Shown in pieces: positions 44,436-53,804 of a DNA stretch of 64,000 nucleotides (the stretch's first letter is position 1; each line of letters opens with the position of its first letter). A program made the translations under genes and the position numbers. The DNA lies in assembly GCA_034190085.1 (NCBI GenBank), contig JAXHTS010000007.1, positions 62,001-126,000 of the forward strand, in the 5' to 3' direction. This DNA is from Spirochaetota bacterium. Lineage in GTDB: Bacteria; Spirochaetota; UBA4802; JAFGDQ01. Under the pieces are notes generated by a model. The model ran no database searches and was not told the origin of the DNA. It saw nothing but the letters and a program-made list of their open reading frames with translations.

Positions 44436-47321
44436 TTATAAGTTATAACTATAGCTAATACTATAGTTGCGTCCCTCTCTATATGATTCAAGGGTAAATT
44501 TTTTCTCCAAGCTAGTCCCGCTTTTTGGTCTCTTTTGACTAATTTCAATTGCAGGATCAAGTATATTGGATATGGATATTTTCAAATGGCCCTTTGAAAA
44601 CAACTTTTGTTTGGCAACAAAATCAAGCTTTCCGACTGGCTCTTCGTATATATCACCCCTCGGATTTGTTCCATAAATTGTTCCAACCTTTACTATCCTC
44701 CTTCCGTAAATATTGTAAAGGAGTGTGCCGTTAAGTCCTATATTATCATTGTTATAATTAAGCGATGAGTTTAGAACATATGGAGATTGTCCCTGCAAGG
44801 GTCTATCGTCTGTTGTGTACTTTGCGGATTCAATATCCTCAACATCAACATTTGAATGGATGAAGGCAATATTCGTGGAAAATGATAAATCACCTAAGAT
44901 ATTTTTAATATTTGATGATTCTAGGTTGAATAAATCTGAAATAAAACTAAAGGTTTTCTTAACCTCAAACTCAATACCCATATTTTCAGCAGATTCTGCA
45001 TTCTGGTACTTCAATGTGGTTGAACCTGGTGTACCTGTGACCTCAAGCAATTCTATCGGCTTTTCCATGTCCTTATAAAACAGGGATAGAGCTAATATTT
45101 CGGATGCAGAAGGGAACCATTCAACCCTTAGATCATAATTATGTATATCACACTGCTCTAGATCTGGATTACCTATTAAAACCTCCGAGGATATCATGGG
45201 AGAATACTTAAATTCAGTGACTTCTCTAAAATCGGGTCGTGCTACAGTTTTACTGTATGCGAATCTTAGATTGGTGTTCTTTGTTGCAGAATAAGTGACA
45301 CTTACACCGGGCATAATGTTATCTTCTTCTAATGGTTCTTTACTTAGATCCTTCTCCTCTTTCAAAATTGGATTATATGTTATCACATCCATATCTGAAT
45401 ACTCATATCTCAGACCACCGACAAATCTTAATCTGGGAATTATGGGCATATCAAACTGTCCATAACCCGCTATGATAGTCAGTTTGCCGGTATAGTAGTC
45501 ATTCTCGCCTGATGCCTCTTTAATAAAATAGTGTGTTGGATCTTCATCACCTGGTGCGACAATAAATCCAGGCGAAAGGAGGTTTTCTAATGGTTCAGGC
45601 GTTGTGGATATTGATCCCAGGCTATTGCCATTATCCCAAAGAAATGTCCGTGACTCTGAATCCCTTTCTCGATATGTAATAGCCCCTCCAATATTTAATT
45701 TAGATGATAGACCATTCCACTGCTTAAAGGGAATAGTTAAGGACGGCGAAAAACCATAGACTGAGTCATCATGTTCCTGGAAAAATCGTTTTACATCATC
45801 CGACCTATATACAATAAAACTACCAGTAGAGTTCAAATCAATAAGCTGACTTGTCCTAGTATCCGGTTCATATCTTGAGGCCCTTGAGTAAGATGCGGTC
45901 CAATCTAAAATGGTCTTAAATATTTTTTCAAAATAATGCTCTCCGTTAATTTGACTGAAGAAAAGGCCTGTAGTAATAAATTGAAGTTTATATATTTTAG
46001 CCGTGCTGACAGCGCCAGCAACTGTAGACTCCTGCCTGTCATTATTGTAGCCAAAATATTCTGATGTGTTATCATCTGACTGGTGGGAATAGAATGATGT
46101 TAAACGTAATTTGTCTGTGCCTGCATTGAGTGATGATGATATGAGCAGGCCCTTGTTTGTCGAATATGTTGATTTATCAATATGATAATCTTTAATTGTA
46201 TTCCAGTTATCACTTACTCGAAAAAAATGAATATCTTTATTTTTGGAACTCTCCTTAAACAATCCGGAAAAAATTAGTCCCAAAGTCTTATTCTTACCAA
46301 TATTATAGCTATCACCATAAGAGAAGTTGACTTTAAAAGGGAACTTGCCATCCGTTGTATTCGGCGTGTATTCATTCTTAAACTCTCTACCAATCTGGGC
46401 AATCCGCTTGGGAGTGTAGAAAATATCATTTACATAATCATCTTTTATCCCATCCGGCAATTCTCTTGTGCCGTCATCAATGCCAAACCAATCATATTTG
46501 CCCCCATCGTAGGTCAAAAAATCCTTGCCTGTTGTATTTGAATGATAGCCTGACCCAATTGAAACCTTAAAGGTGGCTTTATCCGGATAATCCCTTGGAT
46601 TGATCTGCACTATGCCCCCTGCAAACTCTCCTGGTATATCCGGGGTGTAAGCCTTAATAATCACAAGATTATCAAGCAGCCCAACCGGAAATATATCCAA
46701 TGGAACCACCCTCTTGTCTGGGTCAGGAGATGGGATTGTTGAACCAGCGAACATAACACTCGAATATCGCTCACCGAGTCCCCGGATATAAACTGTCTTA
46801 CCATCTACTATAGTAACTCCAGTTACTCTTTTAGCAGCATCTGATGCATCGCTATCCGGTGATTTAGAGATTTGTTCAGAACTTATGGCGTCCTGAGCCA
46901 CAGGTGCCTTTTTTCTCTTGCTTAGAAGTGCTGCCTCGGTATTATTGATCCTACGGCCAGTGACGACAACCTCTTCTGCTGTCTTGTATGAGAGGCTGAT
47001 ATTAACAATATTCTTTTCACCTGGTTTTACATTTATCGCTGATAGAGTCTTATCATACCCCATCATTTGAAATAGTATATTCTGCTTACCTTCAGGAACA
47101 TCCTGAAGGGTGTATTTACCATTTATATCTGTAATAGAATATATTTTAAGTGTTTGAATAATTACATTTACTCCGATTAAGGGTTCACCGGTCATAGAAT
47201 CAATAACCTTACCTGAGACGTCAGTAGTCTTTTGTGCATAGAGCGTAAGGGGGGTAAACATAATTAGAATAACCATTAAGACTTTTTGTAGAATTCTGCT
47301 GTTGAGTGCTGACTTTTTCAT
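44436..47321 (-). CDS. TonB-dependent outer-membrane receptor with carboxypeptidase-regulatory-like N-terminus
   Basis: A 961-residue outer-membrane transporter. A signal peptide (residues about 1-29) is followed by a CarboxypepD-regulatory-like domain (VSGKVIDSMTGEPLIGVNVII and DINGKYTLQDVPEGKQN, about 32-118). A plug domain has VTIVDGKTVYIRGLGERYSS and IPSPDPDKR. The remainder is a 22-strand barrel rich in alternating Tyr/Thr/Arg strands. The Ile-Arg-Gly-Leu-Gly plug core is typical. The substrate is not shown by the sequence. It lies 24 bp behind tonB in the exbB-exbD-tonB-receptor order, so all four probably form one operon. Confidence 0.93.
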   Translation of the reverse strand: MKKSALNSRILQKVLMVILIMFTPLTLYAQKTTDVSGKVIDSMTGEPLIGVNVIIQTLKIYSITDINGKYTLQDVPEGKQNILFQMMGYDKTLSAINVKPGEKNIVNISLSYKTAEEVVVTGRRINNTEAALLSKRKKAPVAQDAISSEQISKSPDSDASDAAKRVTGVTIVDGKTVYIRGLGERYSSVMFAGSTIPSPDPDKRVVPLDIFPVGLLDNLVIIKAYTPDIPGEFAGGIVQINPRDYPDKATFKVSIGSGYHSNTTGKDFLTYDGGKYDWFGIDDGTRELPDGIKDDYVNDIFYTPKRIAQIGREFKNEYTPNTTDGKFPFKVNFSYGDSYNIGKNKTLGLIFSGLFKESSKNKDIHFFRVSDNWNTIKDYHIDKSTYSTNKGLLISSSLNAGTDKLRLTSFYSHQSDDNTSEYFGYNNDRQESTVAGAVSTAKIYKLQFITTGLFFSQINGEHYFEKIFKTILDWTASYSRASRYEPDTRTSQLIDLNSTGSFIVYRSDDVKRFFQEHDDSVYGFSPSLTIPFKQWNGLSSKLNIGGAITYRERDSESRTFLWDNGNSLGSISTTPEPLENLLSPGFIVAPGDEDPTHYFIKEASGENDYYTGKLTIIAGYGQFDMPIIPRLRFVGGLRYEYSDMDVITYNPILKEEKDLSKEPLEEDNIMPGVSVTYSATKNTNLRFAYSKTVARPDFREVTEFKYSPMISSEVLIGNPDLEQCDIHNYDLRVEWFPSASEILALSLFYKDMEKPIELLEVTGTPGSTTLKYQNAESAENMGIEFEVKKTFSFISDLFNLESSNIKNILGDLSFSTNIAFIHSNVDVEDIESAKYTTDDRPLQGQSPYVLNSSLNYNNDNIGLNGTLLYNIYGRRIVKVGTIYGTNPRGDIYEEPVGKLDFVAKQKLFSKGHLKISISNILDPAIEISQKRPKSGTSLEKKFTLESYREGRNYSISYSYNL

Positions 47322-47345
47322 ATCTTCTCCCGATAATCATTTATA

Positions 47346-48023
47346 CTATAATAATTGAAATCTGACAGGCTGAAATATTTTGACAGTTATTTTCTTCCCA
47401 TCACTATCTATACTGGGCTTATATCTCTTACCCTCATAACATTTAATTGCCATCCGCTCTAGACCATATCCCAGCTTCTTACCCACTGATCTAGCGCGAA
47501 GCACTTCACCTTCATCACTGATAATAAGTTCTAGAATTACAGTTCCCTCAATTCCATATGATCTTGCCGCTGCTGTATAGCTTGGCATTATCTCTGGATT
47601 AAGATCAATCGGAGCGGTTGCATTGCTTATGACTGGATTAACAGCTGTACCGATTCGAGGATCTATGATATCTCTATCAGGATTGAATTCCTTCTTTTTA
47701 TCCTTTATGTATTGATTACCAAAAACCTCATCAATCTCTACATAAGATCCACCGCTAGCCCTTTTTTTTAACGGAACAAAATCTCCAAAGTCCACAATAG
47801 TAACTACCATCTCATCATACATCCTGTTTCTTACCTCATCAAAAAAATCCCAATTAATAGAAAAAATAAAATAACCTATAAAGGCAGTAATAAAAAAAAT
47901 TGGAAATACAATATGCCTTTGCCACCAACTTATACTATTTTCTTCGAAGAAAGTATTATAAACTTGCAGTCTTGAAAATATATTATTTACATCCCTTACT
48001 GAAGGATTCTCATATGAATTCAT
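47346..48023 (-). CDS. tonB: Energy transducer TonB
   Basis: A 225-residue inner-membrane protein. About 40 cytoplasmic residues precede a single membrane helix ([18 protein letters not shown]), with the rest in the periplasm. The C-terminal TonB domain runs from about residue 140: [26 protein letters not shown] and [22 protein letters not shown]. Unlike E. coli TonB it has no long Pro-rich linker. It carries force from the ExbB-ExbD motor to the receptor encoded next to it. A GGGGGG site stands 8 nt upstream. The long cytoplasmic start is unusual. Confidence 0.92.
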   Translation of the reverse strand: MNSYENPSVRDVNNIFSRLQVYNTFFEENSISWWQRHIVFPIFFITAFIGYFIFSINWDFFDEVRNRMYDEMVVTIVDFGDFVPLKKRASGGSYVEIDEVFGNQYIKDKKKEFNPDRDIIDPRIGTAVNPVISNATAPIDLNPEIMPSYTAAARSYGIEGTVILELIISDEGEVLRARSVGKKLGYGLERMAIKCYEGKRYKPSIDSDGKKITVKIFQPVRFQLL

Positions 48024-48045
48024 AAAATGTACACCCCCCTGTTCA

Positions 48046-48480
48046 TTAAAGTTTTACTCTCTTTTTCTTGTTTGAATCAACTGCAAGCCCGACCTTTGAT
48101 ATACCTGCAAGCTTAACCTCATCCAGCAGATTTAAAAGCTGTTGATATTCAGTCTTTCCCTCTGCTCGAAGAATCACTGCCGTGTCAGGATGAAGCCTCT
48201 TGGCCGTTTTTAGCTGAACAGGGAGTGTATCCAATTTGTCTATCTTTTTATCATTCCAGTAAACCTCGCCATTAGGTTTTATAGTTAGCGCTATTTTATG
48301 GGGCTCTCTCTTAATCGCAGCGGCATTAACCTTCGGCAACGCAATTGGCACTGTTCTGTATTTGGTAAATTCAGCCGTTACCATTATAATAATTACGAGC
48401 ACAAGCATAATATCCACTAGTGGCGTCACATTGATACCGCTTATTTCTGTTTCATTTCCTGATGATGAGTTACCAGCCAT
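48046..48480 (-). CDS. exbD: Biopolymer transport protein ExbD
   Basis: A 144-residue inner-membrane protein. The N-terminal helix [20 protein letters not shown] contains the essential proton-carrying Asp. The periplasmic domain follows with the [17 protein letters not shown] and [37 protein letters not shown] pattern of ExbD/TolR. It forms the proton motor with ExbB. AAGGAG lies 6 nt before the ATG. It sits 22 bp before tonB and 35 bp after exbB. Confidence 0.95.
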   Translation of the reverse strand: MAGNSSSGNETEISGINVTPLVDIMLVLVIIIMVTAEFTKYRTVPIALPKVNAAAIKREPHKIALTIKPNGEVYWNDKKIDKLDTLPVQLKTAKRLHPDTAVILRAEGKTEYQQLLNLLDEVKLAGISKVGLAVDSNKKKRVKL

Positions 48481-48515
48481 TATGATTCTCCTTACTCTAT
48501 TGTATTATAGATTTA

Positions 48516-49469
48516 TTATATTACTTTTAAAGGTGATTGTGACAAATCGTCAGAATCCTTTCTCTCGAAAACCGATCTCAGGCCAGAAAGCATATCCACA
48601 ATTTCTTGTGCATTTGATAACCTATTTTTAACCTGTTTGGAAAACACATTAAAGGCTATCACACAGGGTATGGCTACCCCTAAGCCAAATGCTGTTGCAA
48701 TTAAAGCTTCTGATATACCCTTCATAACAACTGATGGTCCTGCATCTCCAACCAATGCAAGATCACGAAAGGCCTTCATAATACCCAGAACAGTTCCTAG
48801 AAGCCCAATAAATGGGGTGTTGTTGCCCAGTGTGGAGAGTATAACAAGCCGCTTATCTAATGCGCGGTTTTCTGCCCCTAAAGCTGCCTTTGAAAATTCG
48901 GACATCGCGTTCTGTCCATAGGACCAACCCTCCATTGTCTTTGCTGCAACGCGTCCTTCCATACCATACTTTTTATCCTTAATTGTTTTCATAAGTTGTG
49001 AATAATCACTACTGTTCTGAGTCAATTCTTTGGTTAAAACATTCACAAGCTCTGAGTTATTTCCGCGGTTTTTATAAAGAAACCAGGCCCTTTCTATAGA
49101 AACAGCAAGCGCTACATTAAATAGAAAGATGAGAACCCATACAGTTGGATCGAAATTCTCAACTGTAAACTCTCCAGCATCTGCTAAATAAGCCGTTTCG
49201 CTCTCTTCAGATTCCATTGTAGTTACCACTGATTCCAGCGTTTCCCCTTCTTTGTTTTGTTGAATACCATTATTGCCACCTGATTCTTCAAGATTATTGA
49301 TACTTGATACCGCTTGTTTGGAAGCGTATAGCATCTGCTGGTTGGAATGATCATTACTGAAAATCCAATATGAAACCACTAACAGCATTAGCACAACCGC
49401 TGTCATCATCCTTTTAGAATCACATATCATCATTAAATTTTGTTTACCTCGAGACTCCAAAACTCTCAT
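48516..49469 (-). CDS. exbB: MotA/TolQ/ExbB proton channel protein with long N-terminal extension
   Basis: A 317-residue protein. The C-terminal 200 residues are an ordinary ExbB/TolQ channel, with LSTLGNNTPFIGLLGTVLGIMKAF and ISEALIATAFGLGVAIPCVIAFNVF. Before this lies an extra part: a membrane helix (TAVVLMLLVVSYWIF) and about 70 periplasmic, Glu-rich residues. Such extended ExbB forms occur outside the gamma-proteobacteria. It opens the exbB-exbD-tonB-receptor operon and has a strong GGAGG site 7 nt before the ATG. Confidence 0.93.
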   Translation of the reverse strand: MRVLESRGKQNLMMICDSKRMMTAVVLMLLVVSYWIFSNDHSNQQMLYASKQAVSSINNLEESGGNNGIQQNKEGETLESVVTTMESEESETAYLADAGEFTVENFDPTVWVLIFLFNVALAVSIERAWFLYKNRGNNSELVNVLTKELTQNSSDYSQLMKTIKDKKYGMEGRVAAKTMEGWSYGQNAMSEFSKAALGAENRALDKRLVILSTLGNNTPFIGLLGTVLGIMKAFRDLALVGDAGPSVVMKGISEALIATAFGLGVAIPCVIAFNVFSKQVKNRLSNAQEIVDMLSGLRSVFERKDSDDLSQSPLKVI

Positions 49470-49990
49470 TGCTCTTCCTCCGGTCCATTGAATCTGTTAA
49501 TCCACAATAATAGTTAATTATATTGTAATTTAATTTTGTATACACTCAAGCCTGTCAAAATATGATCAGGCATATACTAAAGTCATGGAATGATTTCGAT
49601 TTTAAGATATAGTGATGATTTTGAAGAAATAATAAAGATTTTATAAATAATACATTTAATTGCTCAACATGACTGTCATATTGTTAATACTATAAAGATC
49701 ATATTTAAAAATTGTGGGAAAATATATTTTCTTTCATAAAACAAAAGACTTACTCCAAAAAATCAAATTTTATATATAATGCATAGGCTAACAACTACCC
49801 CTTTTTCTTGATGTTACTTCTCAATTTGTAGGATAGTGAAGTTGAGAAAATATTAAAGTCGTTATCGAACTTATCTAGATAATGGGATTAATTTATATAA
49901 TTTTTATTTTTTCTTTAAAAAAAATTATTATCTAACATGAACAATAACTTGAGATATTTTTTTAATAGGATAGAAAGAGAGGGGGAAATA
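49470..49990. promoter_or_regulatory. Divergent control region between exbB and the microprotein/PstS-like genes
   Basis: About 520 AT-rich bp between divergent genes. It contains a perfect palindrome TTATCTAGATAA (49871-49882) and an inverted repeat TTCTCAA...TTGAGAA (49818-49848). One half of a Pho-box-like sequence, CTGTCAT, is at about 49673-49679, but the second half is absent. The region probably controls both the TonB operon and the rightward genes. Confidence 0.4.
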
Positions 49991-50080
49991 ATGTTGGATT
50001 TGACAATTAAGGATTTCATACATGCGATCCTCTGGATGCTATTCGTATACACTGTACTTATAGTTTCAGCAATATTATGA
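49991..50080 (+). CDS. 29-residue single-helix membrane peptide
   Basis: An ATG at 49991 stands 3-4 nt after a GAGGGGG site and opens 29 codons ending in TGA at 50078-50080. The peptide starts with MLDLTIKDFIHAIL and continues as one strongly hydrophobic helix (LWMLFVYTVLIVSAIL), so it should span the inner membrane once. It lies 58 bp before a PstS-like lipoprotein gene on the same strand. Similar tiny proteins often act as subunits or regulators of transporters. It is below usual gene-calling size, and I know no homologue. Confidence 0.5.
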   Translation: MLDLTIKDFIHAILWMLFVYTVLIVSAIL

Positions 50081-50138
50081 TATTGATCATATAAAAATAT
50101 AATCTAAAACTTTTATCAATATAAAACAATTATAAGTC

Positions 50139-50981
50139 ATGACATTAAAAAACAATAGAGAAATTAAAGTCTTGGTTAAATATATTATACTGTTAATATT
50201 GATAGCATTATCACAATGCTCCAAAGAAAACAATAGAGAGGATAAAATATCAATAAAGGGATCAACTACACTATTGCCAATTGTTTTTAGGGCCACTGAG
50301 GTGTTTATGCAACAAAATAATATCTCCATAACCATATCTGCCACTGGTTCTGGAAATGGCATAAAAGGGCTTATAGATGGCATATGCGATATAGCCAGCA
50401 CATCAAGGGCTCTCAATGATAAAGAACTTGCACTGGCCAAGCAGAAAAAGATGAATATTGAAGAAATAGTCATAGCATATGATATGATAATAATTATTGT
50501 TCATCCCTCAAATAAAATAGAAAATCTCACATTAAAGGAACTTCATAATATATATAGCGGAAAAATTACAAACTGGAGTCAGTTAGGCAGCGTAGATAAC
50601 AAGATAGTAGTAATTTCTAGAGATAATAGTTCAGGGACCTATGGCATCTGGAACAAGATGGTAATTAAAGAAGATAAGATTGTACGCAAGGCTGTACGGG
50701 TTGCGGCTAATTCTGCAATGGTTTATACAGTTTCATCAACACCAGGGGCAATTGGATATATAGGATTGGGATATCTTAATAATAGTGTAAAGGCATTGAA
50801 GTTAAATTCTATAGAACCAGAACTAAAGAATGGAATGAGTGGCAAATATCCTATTAGTAGAAAATTATATATGATCATAGATAAAAAAAATGCCTCTGAA
50901 GAAATTACTTCTTTTATAGATTTTATGTTTTCTGAGAAAGGACAGAGAACTGTAAAAGAAGCAGGATTTATCCCCCTGTAA
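50139..50981 (+). CDS. PstS-like phosphate-binding lipoprotein
   Basis: A 280-residue periplasmic substrate-binding protein. The N-terminus ends in ALSQC, a relaxed lipobox of the kind known in spirochaetes. The phosphate-binding segments of PstS are present: ISIKGSTTLLPI, TISATGSGNGIKGLIDG, DIASTSRAL and ISRDNSSGTYGIWN. A Ser/Thr/Arg/Asp set for binding one phosphate is thus complete. No pstC, pstA or pstB is adjacent, so it either serves a distant ABC transporter or a sensing role. The ATG has no clear ribosome-binding site. It is preceded by the 29-residue membrane peptide. Confidence 0.9.
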   Translation: MTLKNNREIKVLVKYIILLILIALSQCSKENNREDKISIKGSTTLLPIVFRATEVFMQQNNISITISATGSGNGIKGLIDGICDIASTSRALNDKELALAKQKKMNIEEIVIAYDMIIIIVHPSNKIENLTLKELHNIYSGKITNWSQLGSVDNKIVVISRDNSSGTYGIWNKMVIKEDKIVRKAVRVAANSAMVYTVSSTPGAIGYIGLGYLNNSVKALKLNSIEPELKNGMSGKYPISRKLYMIIDKKNASEEITSFIDFMFSEKGQRTVKEAGFIPL

Positions 50982-51403
50982 AATATACATCAATTATTAT
51001 TGTTAAATTTTAAAAAAAGCATATTTCAAAATCAATCAGAATAATGCATCTGAATATGTTATGTGTAGGAATATTTTGAGAGTGTATTTATCTTAACGGG
51101 AAGCACTACAGTATCATCCTAATATCCCCCCCCTTAAATTGAAAAATTTCTGATATTTTCAATACAGCAAACACTTCTTCAAAACCTCATATATCAAGGA
51201 ATTCTTGAGATAACTTATTTAAAATTAATTATTCGATAATTCATTTTGTTTATATTCTCACATAGCTGAGACGATTGAAATTTTTTTTTGTTGACTTAGA
51301 TAAACTCTGATGCAAATTGATGCTATTATATATTTGAAATAAATACAAAATAGTATTATATTATCGTTGTGGCTTTGTTTCGATAATTTTTTTGACTACC
51401 ATT
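50982..51403. other. AT-rich intergenic region before the FmdB gene
   Basis: About 420 bp in which I see no gene, no strong hairpin and no repeat array. A TGATGC pair occurs twice near 51310-51326, and an in-frame extension upstream of the FmdB start is open but lacks a ribosome-binding site. Confidence 0.4.
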
Positions 51404-51414
51404 GGAGGATTAAA

Positions 51415-51693
51415 GTGCCAACTTATGAGTATGAGTGCAAAATGTGTAAACATAGATTTGATGTATTCCAGTCTATGAAGGATGAGCCTGTTAAGAAGTG
51501 TGAACGATGCGGCAATGAGGTTAGGAGGTTGTTTGGAGCTGGTGCAGGTATTATATTTAAGGGTTCAGGCTTCTATGTGAATGACTATAAAAAAAATGAT
51601 TCTCAAAAGGAGAAAAAAACTATTAAGAGTGATAATAAAGTGGAGGCAGATCCCAAACCTGCCAACACCACAAAAAAGGAGCGCAGCGCATAG
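51415..51693 (+). CDS. FmdB family zinc ribbon protein
   Basis: A protein of about 92 residues. The start is a GTG at 51415, giving PTYEYECKMCKHRFDVFQ; it has GGAGG 6 nt upstream and this is where the family normally begins. The two CxxC pairs (ECKMCKHRF and KKCERCGNEV) form the zinc ribbon called the FmdB/CxxC_CxxC_SSSS domain. GSGFYVNDYKK and a Lys/Ser-rich tail end the protein. The family is thought to have a regulatory or structural role, largely unknown. An upstream ATG (51367) would add 16 odd residues and is unlikely. Confidence 0.88.
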   Translation: MPTYEYECKMCKHRFDVFQSMKDEPVKKCERCGNEVRRLFGAGAGIIFKGSGFYVNDYKKNDSQKEKKTIKSDNKVEADPKPANTTKKERSA

Positions 51694-51694
51694 T

Positions 51695-53599
51695 CTATTT
51701 TTTTATTAATTGGGATCTTTTCTGATTGTATAGCGTTAGAAGATATTTCTCAATAACAATTAAAGCTTTGCTGGGCATGATTTCATTCTTAACTTTATAA
51801 CCGAGTAAAGAATCCACAAAATTTCTAATAATTTCCGGAGACTTAACAATACTTGGAGATAATAGAAGATATTCCATATCAGACATCAACAGATTTTGAC
51901 TCCTTTTAGGATATAAAACACTTCTTGCATTATAAATAGGAACAACAATCTTGACATTATGATCTCTCAACTCATTTATGATTTTATCTATCAATGCATC
52001 ATTTTCTGGCGTTATTTCAATTAGATCGGAAAGGGGAATAATAGGGGCATTTTTATTAAGAGCTTTTTTGTAGACATGATTTGCCTCTTTAGACATCTCT
52101 TTAACGGGTTTAGCAGTCTGGTGAGTGAGTGTTTTATCTATTTTTTTATCCTTCTTCTTAAATAATGAACTAAAAAATTGAATTATTACCCTCAGTATTG
52201 ACCTTCTCTTTTTCTGTTCAGTGAACTTCTTCTCATAATCATCCTTAATAGCTAACTTCTTTTTGTAGTCTCCATACTCTTCTACTATCTTTTGCAGGAT
52301 ATCGACCTTATTGTAATTTATGCTCAAAATGGACTGTATTTTCTCCTCTGTTGAGAGCAGATTGATTGCCAGCTTGTAAAACACTTCCATTTGGAAATGT
52401 TTTTTCTGCTTTTCATAATGAGATAAATTTGCTAACTTTTCAGGCTGATATAGAATTAACTGATTGAGTTCTGAAATTACGTTATAAAATTTCGTTCCAT
52501 CAATATAGTAGGTTTCTCCATCATCATGGAAAAAAGATAATATCCTGTTGTGTCTAAGATTCTCTTCTGTTGCCCATTTCTTTACGAGTTCATGATTGAG
52601 TTCAGTAATTACGTTACAAATATCCGTTTCTGAGCAAAACACCTGTTCCCGAATAAACTTAATAATGTCTTCATTATGAGTCTGCACTGGATCTAAAATC
52701 TTATCTACCTTTAACAGACAACTCACCAATGAACGAATGTTCTTTACTTCAATTAAATCTTTTTCTGATAATGTGGTTGAGAGATCATCTAAAAGAATGC
52801 TAAATAGATAATCTATCTTAGAATCCCTATAGTGGGTGAAATCAGCATTCAATAATCCAAATTTCTTTAATTCTCTTCTAACGGATTCAGAGTAGTATGA
52901 AATTATTTCCCTAAGCTTATTTAGGTTCAATGATTCTTTTACAGCATTATAATTTTCAGAACAAAAACAATAATCTTCCGCCTGTTCAATCTTGTTTTCA
53001 TTGATATTATAGTTCTTATACACAAATATCTGCTTCCCCAATTCAAGCTTAATAATTCTCGATAAATGTGTTTTATTCTTTGTTTTTTGGAGGAGTTTGG
53101 AAAGGTTAAATAGTCTATATTTTTTTAATAGTTTTAATAGGTTCTCTAGCGATTTGACATCCCTTATTGAGACAATCTTCTCATAATCCGCATTGTTGAG
53201 CATTACAGTATATTCTACAATCTCGTCAACCTTCAACTTTTTTGATGGTTCCTCAACCTGAAATTCAAATGATACAACTGGTTTTACGAAATTGGAATAT
53301 CTTTTAAATAATAAATCAATAAGATACTCAATGGTTTTGCCCCTTGTTGTAGTAAATGGTATAGAAATATTTCTGGATTTCTTCAACAATTCCAGGTTTG
53401 CCATAGGCTTTTCGCCTGAGGGCAGCGACTGTCTCTGGAATGCTAATATCTCATTCAACACCTCGAATATATAGGGCTCGTTTGCTGTCTTTTTATCAAG
53501 GAACGTAAAATTATCTCTGGGATCAATTGTATTAATATTTTTCATAATTACATCTTCTCTTATTATATCAATTGTGTATCCATTCCCATTTGAAATCAC
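51695..53599 (-). CDS. Uncharacterised 634-residue protein
   Basis: I do not recognise this protein. It is largely helical and rich in Lys, Leu, Ile and Asn. Its N-terminal third contains many charged helices and a YCFC motif near residue 205. Near residues 475-500 a run of basic residues flanks ILRVIIQFFSSLF, an amphipathic or peripheral membrane helix; no clear transmembrane helix or signal peptide is present. The last 100 residues form a separate alpha/beta-like domain (IVVPIYNARSVLY). The annotated GTG start has AAGGA 4 nt upstream; an ATG at 53545 (MKNIN) is an alternative. It stands between FmdB (converging, stops 1 bp apart) and hisS. Confidence 0.7.
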   Translation of the reverse strand: MISNGNGYTIDIIREDVIMKNINTIDPRDNFTFLDKKTANEPYIFEVLNEILAFQRQSLPSGEKPMANLELLKKSRNISIPFTTTRGKTIEYLIDLLFKRYSNFVKPVVSFEFQVEEPSKKLKVDEIVEYTVMLNNADYEKIVSIRDVKSLENLLKLLKKYRLFNLSKLLQKTKNKTHLSRIIKLELGKQIFVYKNYNINENKIEQAEDYCFCSENYNAVKESLNLNKLREIISYYSESVRRELKKFGLLNADFTHYRDSKIDYLFSILLDDLSTTLSEKDLIEVKNIRSLVSCLLKVDKILDPVQTHNEDIIKFIREQVFCSETDICNVITELNHELVKKWATEENLRHNRILSFFHDDGETYYIDGTKFYNVISELNQLILYQPEKLANLSHYEKQKKHFQMEVFYKLAINLLSTEEKIQSILSINYNKVDILQKIVEEYGDYKKKLAIKDDYEKKFTEQKKRRSILRVIIQFFSSLFKKKDKKIDKTLTHQTAKPVKEMSKEANHVYKKALNKNAPIIPLSDLIEITPENDALIDKIINELRDHNVKIVVPIYNARSVLYPKRSQNLLMSDMEYLLLSPSIVKSPEIIRNFVDSLLGYKVKNEIMPSKALIVIEKYLLTLYNQKRSQLIKK

Positions 53600-53804
53600 T
53601 TATTCCTTAATGCTTTACGGATTCACCTTTATATTACATAACAATTATAATGACCTAATTATCAATATTTCAAACTTTTTATTTGTAATCAGCATCCCTT
53701 AAGCAAGACTATCTCATTGAGTTGATGGAGGAAAAATTTTGTATATCCATCTCCCTTAGCAAGATGTATCACATCTTCCCTAATGTTGGGATAAATCACA
53801 TCAT

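Noticed and set aside
49660-49700. Pho-box upstream of the PstS-like gene
   Set aside because: Only one CTGTCAT half is present; the second half does not match.
51367-51414. Longer FmdB protein starting at ATG 51367
   Set aside because: The family starts with the PTYEYEC block and GGAGG lies 6 nt before the GTG at 51415.
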